In this document: one piece after another, positions 50,977 through 61,567 of the stretch
Numbering within the stretch: the stretch's first letter is position 1
How the letters are laid out: each line of letters opens with the position of its first letter
Source of the DNA: Ctenosaura bakeri
Taxonomy: Eukaryota; Chordata; Lepidosauria; Squamata; Iguanidae
Reading direction: 5' to 3'
DNA: 64,000 bases
Assembly: GCA_948474755.1 (NCBI GenBank)
Contig: CAOLHI010001020.1
Span: 124,001 to 188,000 of the forward strand
Position numbers and translations under genes: made by a program
Notes under the pieces: model-generated
Seen by the model: only the letters and a program-made list of their open reading frames with translations
Databases searched by the model: none
Told to the model about the DNA's origin: nothing

Positions 50977-51201
50977 TTATAGTACTACACAGGTAGAGGA
51001 TGTTTTTCTGTCCTGATTTGCCGGTGGCATCTCCCTTTGATTTCCTCCAGCATGGTTCTGGTTTTCATCTTTACTCTTTTCATCAGATACGCACACTTGA
51101 TTGCTTGTTTCCTGTTCACTCTGAGGTAGTGTTTCAAGTTTGTTTTCATCACAGTTGCATGCATTCTTCTGTCTCGAAGACTTTCGCTTAAAAAAAGAAA
51201 A
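50977..51201 (-). CDS. RPGR: RPGR terminal constitutive exon with CVVL prenylation box
   Basis: This is the last exon of the RPGR constitutive isoform, 225 nt including the TAA stop (50979-50977). It starts at a TTTTAG acceptor (51202-51203) in phase 0 and reads FSFFKRKSSRQ, then SDEKSKDENQNH, then EMPPANQDRK, and ends TSSTCVVL. Human RPGR, as I recall it, has IFLFKRVPS, DQNH...IPP, and the C-terminal CaaX box CTIL in the same order, so homology is convincing. Leucine in the last position predicts geranylgeranylation, which places this isoform on ciliary or Golgi membranes through PDE6D-type handling in mammals. The alternative ORF15 form made from 62900-64000 lacks this exon. A possible in-exon AG (…TTTAAG|CGAAAG) was rejected because the longer exon keeps the human-like FKR motif. 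Confidence 0.93.
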   Translation of the reverse strand, partial: FSFFKRKSSRQKNACNCDENKLETLPQSEQETSNQVCVSDEKSKDENQNHAGGNQREMPPANQDRKTSSTCVVL

Positions 51202-53364
51202 CTAAAAGACAGACAAACAATTATAAATAACCCTTAAAATGACAAATTAAGACTGAAAATGGTTAGATATTGTAGGAAGCAGCTTGGACATGTTTATCCC
51301 ATCTTGAGATAATATGAAATTATACATATTTCTAGTGTGATGACTAATAATCTGACTCATCCATACCCCATGCTCCAAGACTTCTTAGAATTCAATCCCA
51401 CTTGGATTCAATGGGGCTTATTTCAAAGGGAGTTTGCACATTAGTTCACTTATAACCCTTGCAGCAGTATTATGACTATAGCCAATAGAAATAGGCTAGA
51501 GAAGCAGAATTCCTAATAAATTACTAAAACACAAATGAAGCATTATGCAGCTGTATGATAACTGATAACAGATGTTTGTTTACAACATGCAAACAGATTG
51601 CAAAAGTTGAAGCTCACAAAATAAAGGTAGGTATATCCTCAGCCAATTATTCTGCTTTGAGATGGAAAAATTTATTTGGCATACAGCATCCTTGATTGTA
51701 AATTTATTCTACCTAAACAAGTGATGACCATTATTTTCCACGTAATCTATCCTAAGCACATGTACCTGGAAAGAAAATTGGTTCTGTGTATCTTCAAAGT
51801 GTTATAAAGGGGCAGAATATCTTGGTACACAGTATCTTGGAAATTCAGAGATTACAGAACCAGGTTGCATAATTCTTGTAATTTTTTCAGCCATGTACAC
51901 AAACATGGTACCACCTCCTCCATATTGTACTCCTTTAAAATATAAACTGGTGATTCCAAGCTCCAATATGCCTTTCTGATTTGTTTTTTTTAATCCTACC
52001 TGTACATATAGAATATTATGTCTAAGAATCAATGATAAAAATATTCCTAACATGAATTTTCTATTAAAAACCAGAACATACATTTAAATATGTAAGCCTT
52101 TGTCATCTGTAGTCTGAAGTAATTATAGTCTAAAAAAGAGTCTGTCATGTGGTATCATGTTTCTCCATGTTTGAACCTGAGCTGGCTTCAAATTAAGAGA
52201 ATCCAGGAAAGGGCTGTAACTTATTTCCTGACAAATGAAACTGCAAGTCAGCTTTTCCACACAGAATGATTATCACCTCTTACTGAAACTATGAGAAAAG
52301 GATATAAAATATAAAAATGCATAAGAAACTCAATCTGACTCGTAAAAAACAGGAACAAAACCAGCACTTAATGCTGAAAGGATTTTAAAAGACAAGGCCA
52401 AAATAATTTGCCAGGTATTGGGTTATGTTCAAATTTCAAAATTTCATGCTGTAAAGAAATAATTTACAGGCATCTGGTGGCAGCATACTAAGTGTGTAGT
52501 GTTGCTAGATGGAAGAGATTTTAGTTATAATGTGCAAAATCACATGAAAAAGAGATGACTAAACTCCCTCAGATTAAACTATCACTTATCAAGTGTGATC
52601 TACATTCAGTTGTTCAGTTCATAAATCACACACACAGATTACCCACTTTTTCCTGGTATTGGAAAGCCAGGAAAAATACATTGAATAGTAGCTGATTCTC
52701 AGTAGGAGTCTTGTTAAATTCCTCAGGATCACCCTGTATAGATACTACGTCTCAAGAGAGGGAATGCGTAAGAGCTGGGCATGTAAACCCTGATTCCAAC
52801 ATCCACAACATCACCATGTAAAGAATACTGACTGCTATTATACAATGTAATCTTTGGAGAGTGGCTCCTTTGCCTTCCTCTGAACTGAGACAGTATGACT
52901 TGCCTGAGGTCAACCAGTGGGTTTCCATGGTTGAATGGAGATTCAAGGCCTGATCTCCAGAGTCGTAGCCCGACTCAAACCACTACACCATGCTGTAACA
53001 GTATTTATAAAAGTGCATCTATCTGCATGGACTCTTCAAGAGATTAAACATGCATGAGCCATAGCCCTTAACTGTGTCTCTCTAGAGCCCATGCTATTCC
53101 TTACTCTGCAGAGAAGGGAGGGCAATCACAGGGCTAGAATGCATACTGGAGAACATAATTTAGCTTTGATACGGTCAAATTCTGAAGATCATACTTTAAC
53201 ATTAACTTATCATAATGGGGAAGGGAGATACCAAAAAAAGGGTAAATGAAATGGGAAGGAAATTTCTTTACATGATTGAAGATACATATTAGATGTACTA
53301 ATAAGATTTTTTCTTCCTTTTTTGCTGTTCAGTTGCATTGGTTTACATTAGCTTTCTTTCTTAC
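51202..53364 (-). other. RPGR: RPGR last intron (2.16 kb)
   Basis: The intron lies between the donor GTAAGA (53364) and the acceptor TTTTAG. It holds a reverse SINE (52855-52996) and otherwise AT-rich sequence with no visible exon. The phase-0 junction AAA AGG | TTT joins both flanks in frame. Confidence 0.85.
52855..52996 (-). repeat. tRNA-derived SINE, reverse, 3'-truncated
   Basis: On the minus strand the head is near 52990 (GGTGTAGTGGTTTGAGTCGG), followed by GACTCTGGAGATCAGGCCTT and CATGGAAACCCACTGG. The 3' tail is lost at about 52855. Confidence 0.75.
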
Positions 53365-53465
53365 CCTTTTTGCTTTGTCCAGTAGTCTTCCTGAAGTTCT
53401 GTCATGACTGCCTGCAGTTGGTGGAGAAGAACTGTTTGTACCATGAACTTCAGCTGCCTCACTCT
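53365..53465 (-). CDS. RPGR: RPGR constitutive exon (penultimate)
   Basis: A 101-nt exon encodes (E)SEAAEVHGTNSSSPPTAG, then SHDRTSGRLLDKAKR. The acceptor TTTTTAG ends at 53466 and the donor GTAAGA starts at 53364. The first two bases AG complete a glutamate codon begun by the final G of the 40-nt exon. It ends in phase 0 and joins FSFFKRK of the last exon. The position and the basic end (DKAKR before F-FFKR) parallel human SKDMKKTKK-IFLFKR as remembered. Overall identity to human is low, as is usual for this fast-evolving region. No known domain is present. Confidence 0.88.
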
Positions 53466-54178
53466 CTAAAAATAGTACAATAGATTAGCAATCATTTCTG
53501 TAAACCTCTTTTCAGTTATATCAAATCCAAAACTTAGTATCATGAACTTTTCATCTTGAATGAAACAGTACAGCCAAACCTCAAGAATTTCAGTTCTATT
53601 TACTCATGCTTATTTTTAGTTGCCGTTGTTTTTAACATGGACTGCAGATGCTTATGACAGATGATTGGGTTTAATATTAATGAGTATGTGAAATGTTTTG
53701 TCTAAAACTTTTACAGGGCAAAGAAGGCAAGGGCATGCTCAACATGAAAGCAAGAAAACAGCAGATAACCCATTCAACAAAGTTGCCTTACATTTTTCAG
53801 TTCTCTTGTAGCTGAAGAAAACTACTCTGCCTTACTAAGATCACCTCAAAATGGTAGGTATTTTTGATTCTCTCTCTGTCTTACTCTGACTCTCTTTTAA
53901 CACACAGGTAGCTTAGCAAATACACTGTCTAAGAAACAAAAAATTCAGTCTGACCTGAGAAGGATTCTTATCAAATGCTACAGAGCCAGTATCAGACACT
54001 GTAAGCAGTACTGAGAAAGACACTGACGTGAAAGTTACCGGTATCAATTAAGAAAGAGCTAGGACTCCTTTAGAAAACACAGAACACTCCTTTCGTCTGA
54101 GCAGGAGTCAGTTCAGTGTTTCCCAAACCAGAGCTACAAATATAAGATGTCGAAAGTAAAATTGTATATTTTCCCCAC
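53466..54178 (-). other. RPGR: RPGR intron (0.7 kb)
   Basis: A short intron with donor GTGGGG (54178) and acceptor TTTTTAG (53472-53466). It is AT-rich; I see no repeat or exon in it. Confidence 0.85.
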
Positions 54179-54218
54179 CTTCCTTAATTGTATCTTCTTC
54201 TGGAATAGCACCTTCTTT
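54179..54218 (-). CDS. RPGR: RPGR constitutive 40-nt micro-exon
   Basis: This exon encodes KEGAIPEEDTIKE plus one base. The acceptor TTACTTGTAG ends at 54219 and the donor is GTGGGG at 54178. It enters in phase 0 after ...ETVE of the preceding exon and leaves in phase 1, completing Glu with AG of the next exon. The acidic sequence with PEE resembles human IPEEKEGAE in character. It is too short to find by open reading frame alone; support comes from exact phase agreement on both sides and intact splice sites. Confidence 0.82.
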
Positions 54219-55248
54219 CTACAAGTAACAAAAAACAAACAAGAAATCATAACATTAATCTTTTTTGCAAAAATATAAATATTTGATTGTGACAAGTTTT
54301 AAAATGAATTCTCTAAAAGGAATACAAAAGTACTATTTGTTAAAGAGATTATCAAATGCCCTGTTATATTTTCAAGTAACTGTGCAATAGTTAAACTCTG
54401 GAAGATATACAGTGACTTGCAGAAATGTTCAGCAACCAAGAAGTGTCAGTTTGATTTTTTTTTTTTACTTAACCTTTACACCACAACAAAAATCTTTTGT
54501 ACCTTCCCAACATTGAGGATCTTGTGTACATCATGTAATAAGGTCCATTTCAGTTCCAGGTTGTAAACCAGCAAAATGTGGAAAAGTCAAAGGGTGTGTA
54601 TGTGTGAATACTTCTGTAAGGCACTGAATACTGCCCATTTGCTTCACTGCTACAGCTGAATAATTACGCCAAAAAAGGTAGAAAATATGTTTAAATAAAT
54701 GAAAATTAAGATATCTCATAATCTTGAGAATCCTCCCTGAGGGTTTCTCTCCACCATTACACACTAGTGCATCCCTAACACAATTTCATTCAACCAGCAT
54801 TACCCTCCTCCACTATTTTAATGTTTCCTGCTTTCACAAAATGCTCTTAACTGAAACCTCCCCCAAAGAATTTCTTCCTTCTTCAAACTCCCTCCTCAAA
54901 ACTCAGTGGTTCCTAGTAATATAGCCTGCAACCAAGCCTAAGCATGCATAATTGAATTAACTGCATATGGCTTCTCCGCACTCCACCTCTTCTTTTTGTT
55001 TCACCTCCTTGCATGGAATTTTAGATTCCAAGCACCCTGGAACCAGGACATTTGCTTCTGTTCTCCACAATGTCCAATGTTCACTAGTGATGCTGAATAA
55101 ATAAATAAACATGGCAAAACCTACTTCAGACTTCTTCAGTATGTACTTAATGATCTTATTCAGTATTTTCTCTTGATTAAGCACTAGAAGAATCCCAGAT
55201 GAAATGCTGAAATATAACTAACGTGCAGTAAAGGAATTGATGATTTAC
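54219..55248 (-). other. RPGR: RPGR intron (1.0 kb) with Tc1-like element
   Basis: Donor GTAAAT at 55248 and acceptor at 54220-54219. It contains the Tc1-like element at 54410-54626; the rest is AT-rich with nothing recognised. Confidence 0.85.
54410..54626. mobile_element. Tc1/mariner-like non-autonomous element
   Basis: The left end CAGTGACTTGCAGAAATGTT and right end AATACTTCTGTAAGGCACTG, with AAATGTGGAAAAGTCAAAGG just inside, are characteristic of Tc1-like transposons. TA precedes the left end (54408-54409); the right flank is AA. It is 217 bp with no transposase. Confidence 0.65.
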
Positions 55249-55452
55249 CTCTACAGTTTCTGTAGTCATATGATTGTTTCCCACACTTTCACATGATTTA
55301 CTGCTCTGTCCCACATCTTCAGGTATTTGATTATCTTTATGTTCCATGGTATTTTGTTCTTCCTTGTTTCTGTCTTCCTTTTCATCACTTTCTTCTTCTT
55401 CATTGCCATCACCATCACCACCAATCTCTTCCTCACCTGATGATTCCTGATC
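55249..55452 (-). CDS. RPGR: RPGR constitutive exon, tandem duplicate B
   Basis: A 204-nt, 68-codon exon is phase 0 on both sides. It reads DQESSGEEEIGGDGDGNEEE, then NTMEHKDNQIPEDVGQSSKS, and ends HMTTETVE at the donor GTAAAT (55248). The acceptor TACCACAG ends at 55453. It is highly acidic and probably unstructured, in keeping with the C-terminal half of RPGR. It aligns without gaps to the exon at 55707-55910 (about 30 of 68 residues identical, with DNQ-PE--GQSSKS and ETVE invariant). It is thus one of two tandem copies separated by a 254-bp intron. Which copy corresponds to the single exon I remember in mammals cannot be decided here. Confidence 0.88.
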
Positions 55453-55706
55453 CTGTGGTATCATTGAAGAAAGAAATTTTACAGTTCATGTTAAAGAGAA
55501 TGAATAAAGGTTACCAGACTCATATCAAACTTCTCCACTGGTTATGTCCTACAATCCAGAATTTAACAATTTAAACACTTTTAAGGTCTTAATGTATAAC
55601 GAAGTCTGAGAACTAAGGCAGTATGTATAATATAAAAATATGTTCCAACATGTGCCTCAAATTACAATGAATAATTGGGTATAAAAAAAACTTGCAAATA
55701 GCTTAC

Positions 55707-55910
55707 CTCTACAGTTTCTGCAGCCCTCCGATTTTCTTCTTCAATCTTTAATGATTTACTGCTCTGTCCCTCATTTTCAGGTGCTTGATTATCATAAAGT
55801 TCTACTGTATCTTGCTCATCTCCCTCATGCTTGTCTATTTCTTTTCCATCATAGTCCAATTCTTCTTCACCATCACTACCACTCTCTTCCTCATCAGATG
55901 ATGTTTGATT
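55707..55910 (-). CDS. RPGR: RPGR constitutive exon, tandem duplicate A
   Basis: The 204-nt, phase-0 exon begins NQTSSDEEESGSDGEEELDY, continues DTVELYDNQAPENEGQSSKS and ends RRAAETVE at the donor GTAAGC (55706). The acceptor CCTGTCATAG ends at 55911. Its length is identical to copy B, with matching boundaries and C-terminal motif, and nucleotide similarity is highest over the 3' third including the donor. Because both copies are phase 0 and 204 nt, including, skipping or swapping either keeps the frame. The sequence is acidic and low-complexity with no enzyme motif. Confidence 0.88.
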
Positions 55911-56115
55911 CTATGACAGGAATGAAGATAAATATTTTATAGCTTATATTAATCAGAATAAAAGACTTCAAACCACAAATCACTGTTTCATATTAGACAA
56001 AGATTGCAATCTAGACCTTCACAGTTTAAATGATTTGAGCAGAGAGAGAATGTGTGCTTCTATTAAGAGCGACTGCTAGAACTATGAAGGAGATACATTA
56101 GAAAATTGTCCTAAC

Positions 56116-56876
56116 CAGTGATGTAGACTTGAGTCGACTGTCTTGGACTTAAGTTGGTTCAGTGACTCGACTTGGACTCAACTCAACTCGAGACTTGTAT
56201 ATTTTTAATGACTGACTTGCTGTCCTTGGTTCAGTAACATAAGACATTAATCCAGAAACCTTGAAACTTTGAACAACGCTTCCATGCTTTTTTGCCTACT
56301 GGTCACATGACAATCTGTCTCAAACCCAAAGTGTGGGCACATTTCTCAGAGGGGAACCACAAACAATGGGATTGAGATGGGACTGAGGTATGCTCAGCAG
56401 CCTATGCTGGCACATATCAGAGGAGTCTTCTAAAACTTTACCCAAGAGGAGAAGACAAGATTCACCCCAGAGTGCAAGGTGCATTTCTCAGAGGGGAACA
56501 GCAAAGGTGTTAGGCAACAGGCTTGAGGAGGAAGGAGCCTTCCTTCTAAAGATTTTGAAGCTTCAGTAATGGGGAGTAAGAAGGATCCTATTCCTCACTT
56601 CTGAAAAATCCTCCAGCTTCCAAAATGGAAAGTAAGAAGGATCCTATTCCCCATGTCCGAAGCTGCAGATGGCAAAATTACGAATGCGGAGGGCTAACTC
56701 TGCTTAAATTGTTAAAATTGATTTTATTCAATTCTGTCTAAAAATTCTGAAATATAGGTTGGGGTATAAAGTTGGCTCCCAGACTTGAGACTTGACTTCA
56801 AAATATCTTCAAGGACTTGAGACTTCGCTTGAGACTTGACTTGAGACTTGGAGTAAAAGACTTAAATACATCACTG
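56116..56876 (+). mobile_element. hAT-type element with GACTTGAGTC-type repeats, copy 3 (cleanest)
   Basis: The ends CAGTGATGTAGACTTGAGTC and AGACTTAAATACATCACTG are inverted. They are flanked by perfect 8-bp repeats GTCCTAAC (56108-56115 and 56877-56884). Arrays of GACTCGACTTGGACTC-like units lie at the left and ACTTGAGACTTGACTTGAGA-like units at the right. It sits in an RPGR intron. Confidence 0.9.
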
Positions 56877-57870
56877 GTCCTAACCAAGGACTTCAATAGG
56901 CACCGAATCTAAGATCACCCTGCTGACTTCTAATTTACTGTGTTTTGGATTCATCTCACAGAAAAAGGAAACATATTGAATAATAATTCTTACTTTCAGA
57001 AAATCTTGAGCATTTTACTAAATATTCAAATTTACATCTCTAATTTTAAAATTATTTTATTATTCCATTTTGCATAAAGCAGAGCTGTCTTTTATAAAAC
57101 TGAGATTTTATTCAGGAAGGGAATATATTAATATAATTGATGAAGCAATTCAACTTGCATCCATACAACAAGAATCAGAGGCAAATTTCATACAAGCTAT
57201 TATTTTGTGTAACCCTGGCAATTACGGTATTACGATAAACCTGAATAATGCTGCTGTTCTAAATACACACATACTTGCCTCAAAGTAAATTCGACTGATT
57301 CTGTGTGTGTCCCTTCAAATCACCTATTGTCACATGGTAACTCCATGAAATTTCTCAGTAAAAATGTATAAGATCATGTTACAAGTTTGGAAATTCTCTC
57401 TGAATAGCAACCCATATTTGCAAGTATATACTGTGCCATTTTTTTCAGTGCCTGGCTAAAGACAATGAACATTAATTGATACGAAGAAATAGCTTTGATT
57501 AACAATTGCAGAACACGAATATGGCTGCTAGAAAATGCCCAAGCATATGCAAGAAAAAAGAATGCTGTGGGTCTATGACACTCACAAGCCAAGGCAATTT
57601 AAATTTACACCTGATCATCAGCTCTCAAATAATCAAGGCTGTAAGAAAGCTCCTTCAAGACTTTTCTTACTTTTAGAGCTTCTCCAAATTCCAGTGTGCA
57701 AGAAAAGAACTGAACTAAATTAAAATGGGTCCCAACTCTGTACAGAAGATACAATTATACAGAACATCCAGCAACCACTTTACACTTTCAGTGTCCAATT
57801 ATAATTAATCCAATGAGAGGTTTTTGAAGTCAGAGCATTTGAGGCAGGACACGGAAACAAATAGAAAACA

Positions 57871-57902
57871 TTATATATATGTATATATACACACACACAC
57901 AC
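57871..57902. repeat. (TA)n-(CA)n simple repeat
   Basis: An alternating TATATATGTATATATA run is followed by ACACACACACAC. It is a Z-DNA-prone microsatellite in an RPGR intron. Confidence 0.9.
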
Positions 57903-58115
57903 TTCTAGCACATAACTTCACAATCTTAGACTAAAGCTACTTAAATTACCTTCTGGCGTGCCAGCTCCCAGAATGCAAGGTCTCTTCGTTACAGCCACAG
58001 CATGCATTTAGAATTGATTCATTATGAAAGAAAACAAAGCTCTTTCTAATAGTCATGTTTAAACACAAATCTCAAAAACTGTACTCCATCCTTGTATGTT
58101 TCCATTGTATTATGA

Positions 58116-58291
58116 CAGTGCTACTCAAAGTAGCTGTCTTTTGACCAGTGCTAGTCTCTGAAACATTGGTTGCTGGTCCCTGGCAAGTTTCCAGAAAAGA
58201 AAGAAAAAGTTGCAGCCAATGGGCCAGTCTCTGGCACAGTGAAATACCCTCAAAACTGCCAGTCCCTCACATCAATGCCCGAGAAGCACTG
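58116..58291. mobile_element. Charlie-like hAT fragment
   Basis: The ends CAGTGCTACTCAAAGTAGCT and GCCCGAGAAGCACTG are inverted in the outermost bases, as in Charlie-type hATs. Flanking 8-mers do not match, so the ends are tentative. Confidence 0.45.
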
Positions 58292-58702
58292 TCCTTTCTA
58301 TTGTTTTTTCCCTCATAAAGGACATCTTCTATGAAATCTCTCTGAACCAGATGGACCAGAGCTTCACCAGGACAAAGCAAAAAAGTTCTGCACTCCTTCA
58401 GTGAGCTGAGCAGGCAAAGTAGTGAAGTTGAGAGAAAGGAAAAACAATATAAACTTTTTTAATGGTTAAACTGGACAGTGTATGAAAGGGGACAAAGCAG
58501 AATCCAAAGATGAGTTTAAAAGTGTAATCTACTTAATGGGGACTCACCAAATACCTATCGTTTTGCAAAGTTCTATATTTCTGCTAAGTGAGGAGAAACA
58601 GCAAGCAGAGGCAGGATCGGGACTCTTAACAAAAGCTGTAGCAAAGCAGCCAGACCAATATACCAGCCAAAAGATGGGGATCTAGCTTCATCACACGGGC
58701 AC

Positions 58703-58804
58703 TTAAGCATCAAAACCTTCTTCCTCCTCGTCTTCCGTCACTCCTAGAGCTCTTGTGCCACCTGAAAACTGACTCCAGAAAGCTTCACAGCCCTTTGGAC
58801 CAGG
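58703..58804 (-). CDS. Possible alternative terminal exon with acidic C-terminus (uncertain)
   Basis: On the minus strand a TGATCACTCAG acceptor (ending 58805) is followed by 33 codons and TAA: PGPKGCEAFWSQFSGG, then TRALGVTEDEEEEGFDA. It enters in phase 0, the same phase as the RPGR exons around it, so it could serve as an alternative RPGR 3' end. It could equally be the 3' end of an old processed pseudogene. An ATTAAA sits roughly 240 nt downstream. I do not recognise the protein. Without RNA evidence this is only a candidate. Confidence 0.25.
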   Translation of the reverse strand, partial: PGPKGCEAFWSQFSGGTRALGVTEDEEEEGFDA

Positions 58805-61416
58805 CTGAGTGATCAAAATAGGAAGTAACCACCCCTCCTAATTTCACTGAGGGAAGCAGTTTTGCCATCTGATGTTCACTGCTGGATTATGGCCATGACT
58901 GTATTGTTCAGTGTTTTAAAGATGCAACAATTTCCTTGATGCTGCAGATACTTCAGCTGAATTAGTGTTTTGTTTTTCCTGCATGCATACATCTTTCTTT
59001 AGATCTCACAATGAAAAGACTTTAAAAAGTTTAAAAAAAAAAAAGGCATGGACATGAATCTGGTTTAAAGCTGCCTATTCCTGTTGTTATCCAGATTATC
59101 TACATTTTGTTTCCCAAGTTCCAGATCAAGGAAAACAGAAAATGTTAGGTCCTTGTACATCAACTCAGTCTCTCCCTCAGTATTGGAATTTGTCTGTTTT
59201 AACTGTGTAAGAACTTTAAGGGCAGGAGTAAGTAAAGTACAGCCCATGAGCTGCATGCAGGCACCAAAGGCCTCCACCTGACTCCTCCTCAATTTGGTGG
59301 GCTGGGAAAACTTTTGCCCAAAACTAGGAGCCATTTTGCATTTACATTACATTGCATTTACATTTCCTTTTCAGGCATTTAATCCCTCTTAGGCTGAAAG
59401 GAGAAACCCAGCCAACCCATTTTTGGAACAACAGTCCACCAGAGCCTGAAAAGGTGGCATCCCCATGGGGCAAAATGGCCAACATTCTGGGGCAAATTTG
59501 GAGGGGGGAGTATGGGACACAAAATGGAGATGCAGTCCTTTAAGGATCATATGTCCATGGCTAATGCTGCCCCTTCCAGCCTGGCAGAATGTCATCCCTT
59601 TTTTAGAGCAAACAACCAATGTGCATGCACACACACTTTCTCAAAATCACAGGGAAATCCATACATGTTGACTCCTTAAATAGATTTTAAAAGGCAGAAA
59701 CAGTCTTGGAAAAAATCCAGATCACCATTCCATAACTCAGCTTACATTTCAAAGTTGTTGTTTTTTTTAAAAAGGCAAAAGCATTGTAACTTAAGACAAT
59801 GGTTGCAGCATCCATAAACATTGCAGAAGTTGTGCAAATGTCATCAAATGGTTATACATTCATTATTAATACATTAGATGGGAGTGCAAGGTTGGAGAGA
59901 TAAGGTTTTTGAGAAGAGAACTGGGTCAGTAGTTTCCCATACAGATCACTTATAATTCTATTCTGAGGTGGAATTTATTTTCCATTATAACACCCAAATA
60001 CATGAGATTCAGTTTCAGTTAAATATGGAAGGTACCGTTACTCCTCATGATTGGAGATGTGTTAAAAAAATTAAGTGCCTATTTAAGAAACTAATACCAC
60101 GGTACGGAGGCACTGATGGGCTTCATTCCAAATATTCTCATTCTATCAATCCAACCATTGGCTCAATCTAGACATCATTAGGATTGTGCAAATAATTTTT
60201 ACTGCAGCTATGAAATCCTGAGATTAGAATGTCCTGCCAGGATAGTGAAGCTGAAAGATCCCAAAACCATGTTTACAGCTACGTACAGTGGTAAAAATTA
60301 GCTGTATTCCATTCTTTTAGAACAAGTTTTCCAAATATGCACTCATACTCATCTACACATACAGTCACTTAACAATGACAAAGAATGAATGTAATAGACT
60401 GTATTTTAAGGATGCACCTTAATATTTATTAGAATTCTACAAGTCTGATTGATTATTCTCCTAAATCAACACCAGAACTAAGCTTGTTCATTTTTTGTCC
60501 CAAGATGAATCTGCAAACCGCATTTGAATTATCACACACACACATGCACACACAAAACCCCTTTGAACTCCAGTAAATGCTCCTGATTCAGTAGAAAAAA
60601 ATATTTATTAGAATTTCATAAGGCACATCAAATACTGACTACAATCTATGTGTATGGGAATATGTCTGGAAAAAAAGGACAATGGAACACATATCCTTGT
60701 ATACATCATCCATGCACTTGTTTGTCTAAGACATATCAAGATACTTTGTCCTTCATCTGCATGTGTACTGAATTGAAAAAGAAATTAAATGGGAAAGACA
60801 GTTTTTAAGGCATGTTTATACCACTGGCTGTCAACACTAACCAACTAGATAATTCCAGGAATCTTGCAACCACCAGGGCACAACAGAAAGAGCTACTCCT
60901 AATGACTGACCCTTAGTAACTGGTAATCTGTCACTGAACAAGTGTTTCCAATACCCTATTTTGTCACCACCTTCCCCTTCCCTAGATACACCAATGTGAG
61001 TGTTGTCCACAGACCCCAAATACACCCTGGATGTTGGAAATGCAGGTCTGGACTATGGAAGCTACTTGTCAGCATAGTGCTTTTTTAGAAGATTAGACTC
61101 AACAGTCCCTGCTGCCAGCAGGAACTTCTGAAGCCCCCTCCCCCAAATCACCAGCACCCAGTTCTCCAAAGCAGATTTTCCAGAGGAACAGGGGACAGCA
61201 GGGCAAGCAGTGCCTCAGCAAATATAGCTTTCTTTTCACTGTACCAGCAGAATTGTACTGCTGGATGAGAAGCCTTCAATGGAGAGAAAGAGCCCACCCT
61301 GGGGAGAAGCCTCTGGATAAAAGATGCAGATTCCAAGACAGGTGTGGACTGCCCAGGGCATACACTTGTGTGAAAAAGATGCTTAAAAAAGAGTTAAATA
61401 CTCTTAACATGCTAGA

Positions 61417-61535
61417 ACATTTTCTTTACTGGGGACCCCCTATAAATATAATTTGTTGCCTTGGTCCCTGAAGACCTAACTAAAGATTTTAATATTTAAA
61501 TTTAGATTCAAATATTCAAATTTAGATTTAAATAT

Positions 61536-61567
<32 letters not shown>

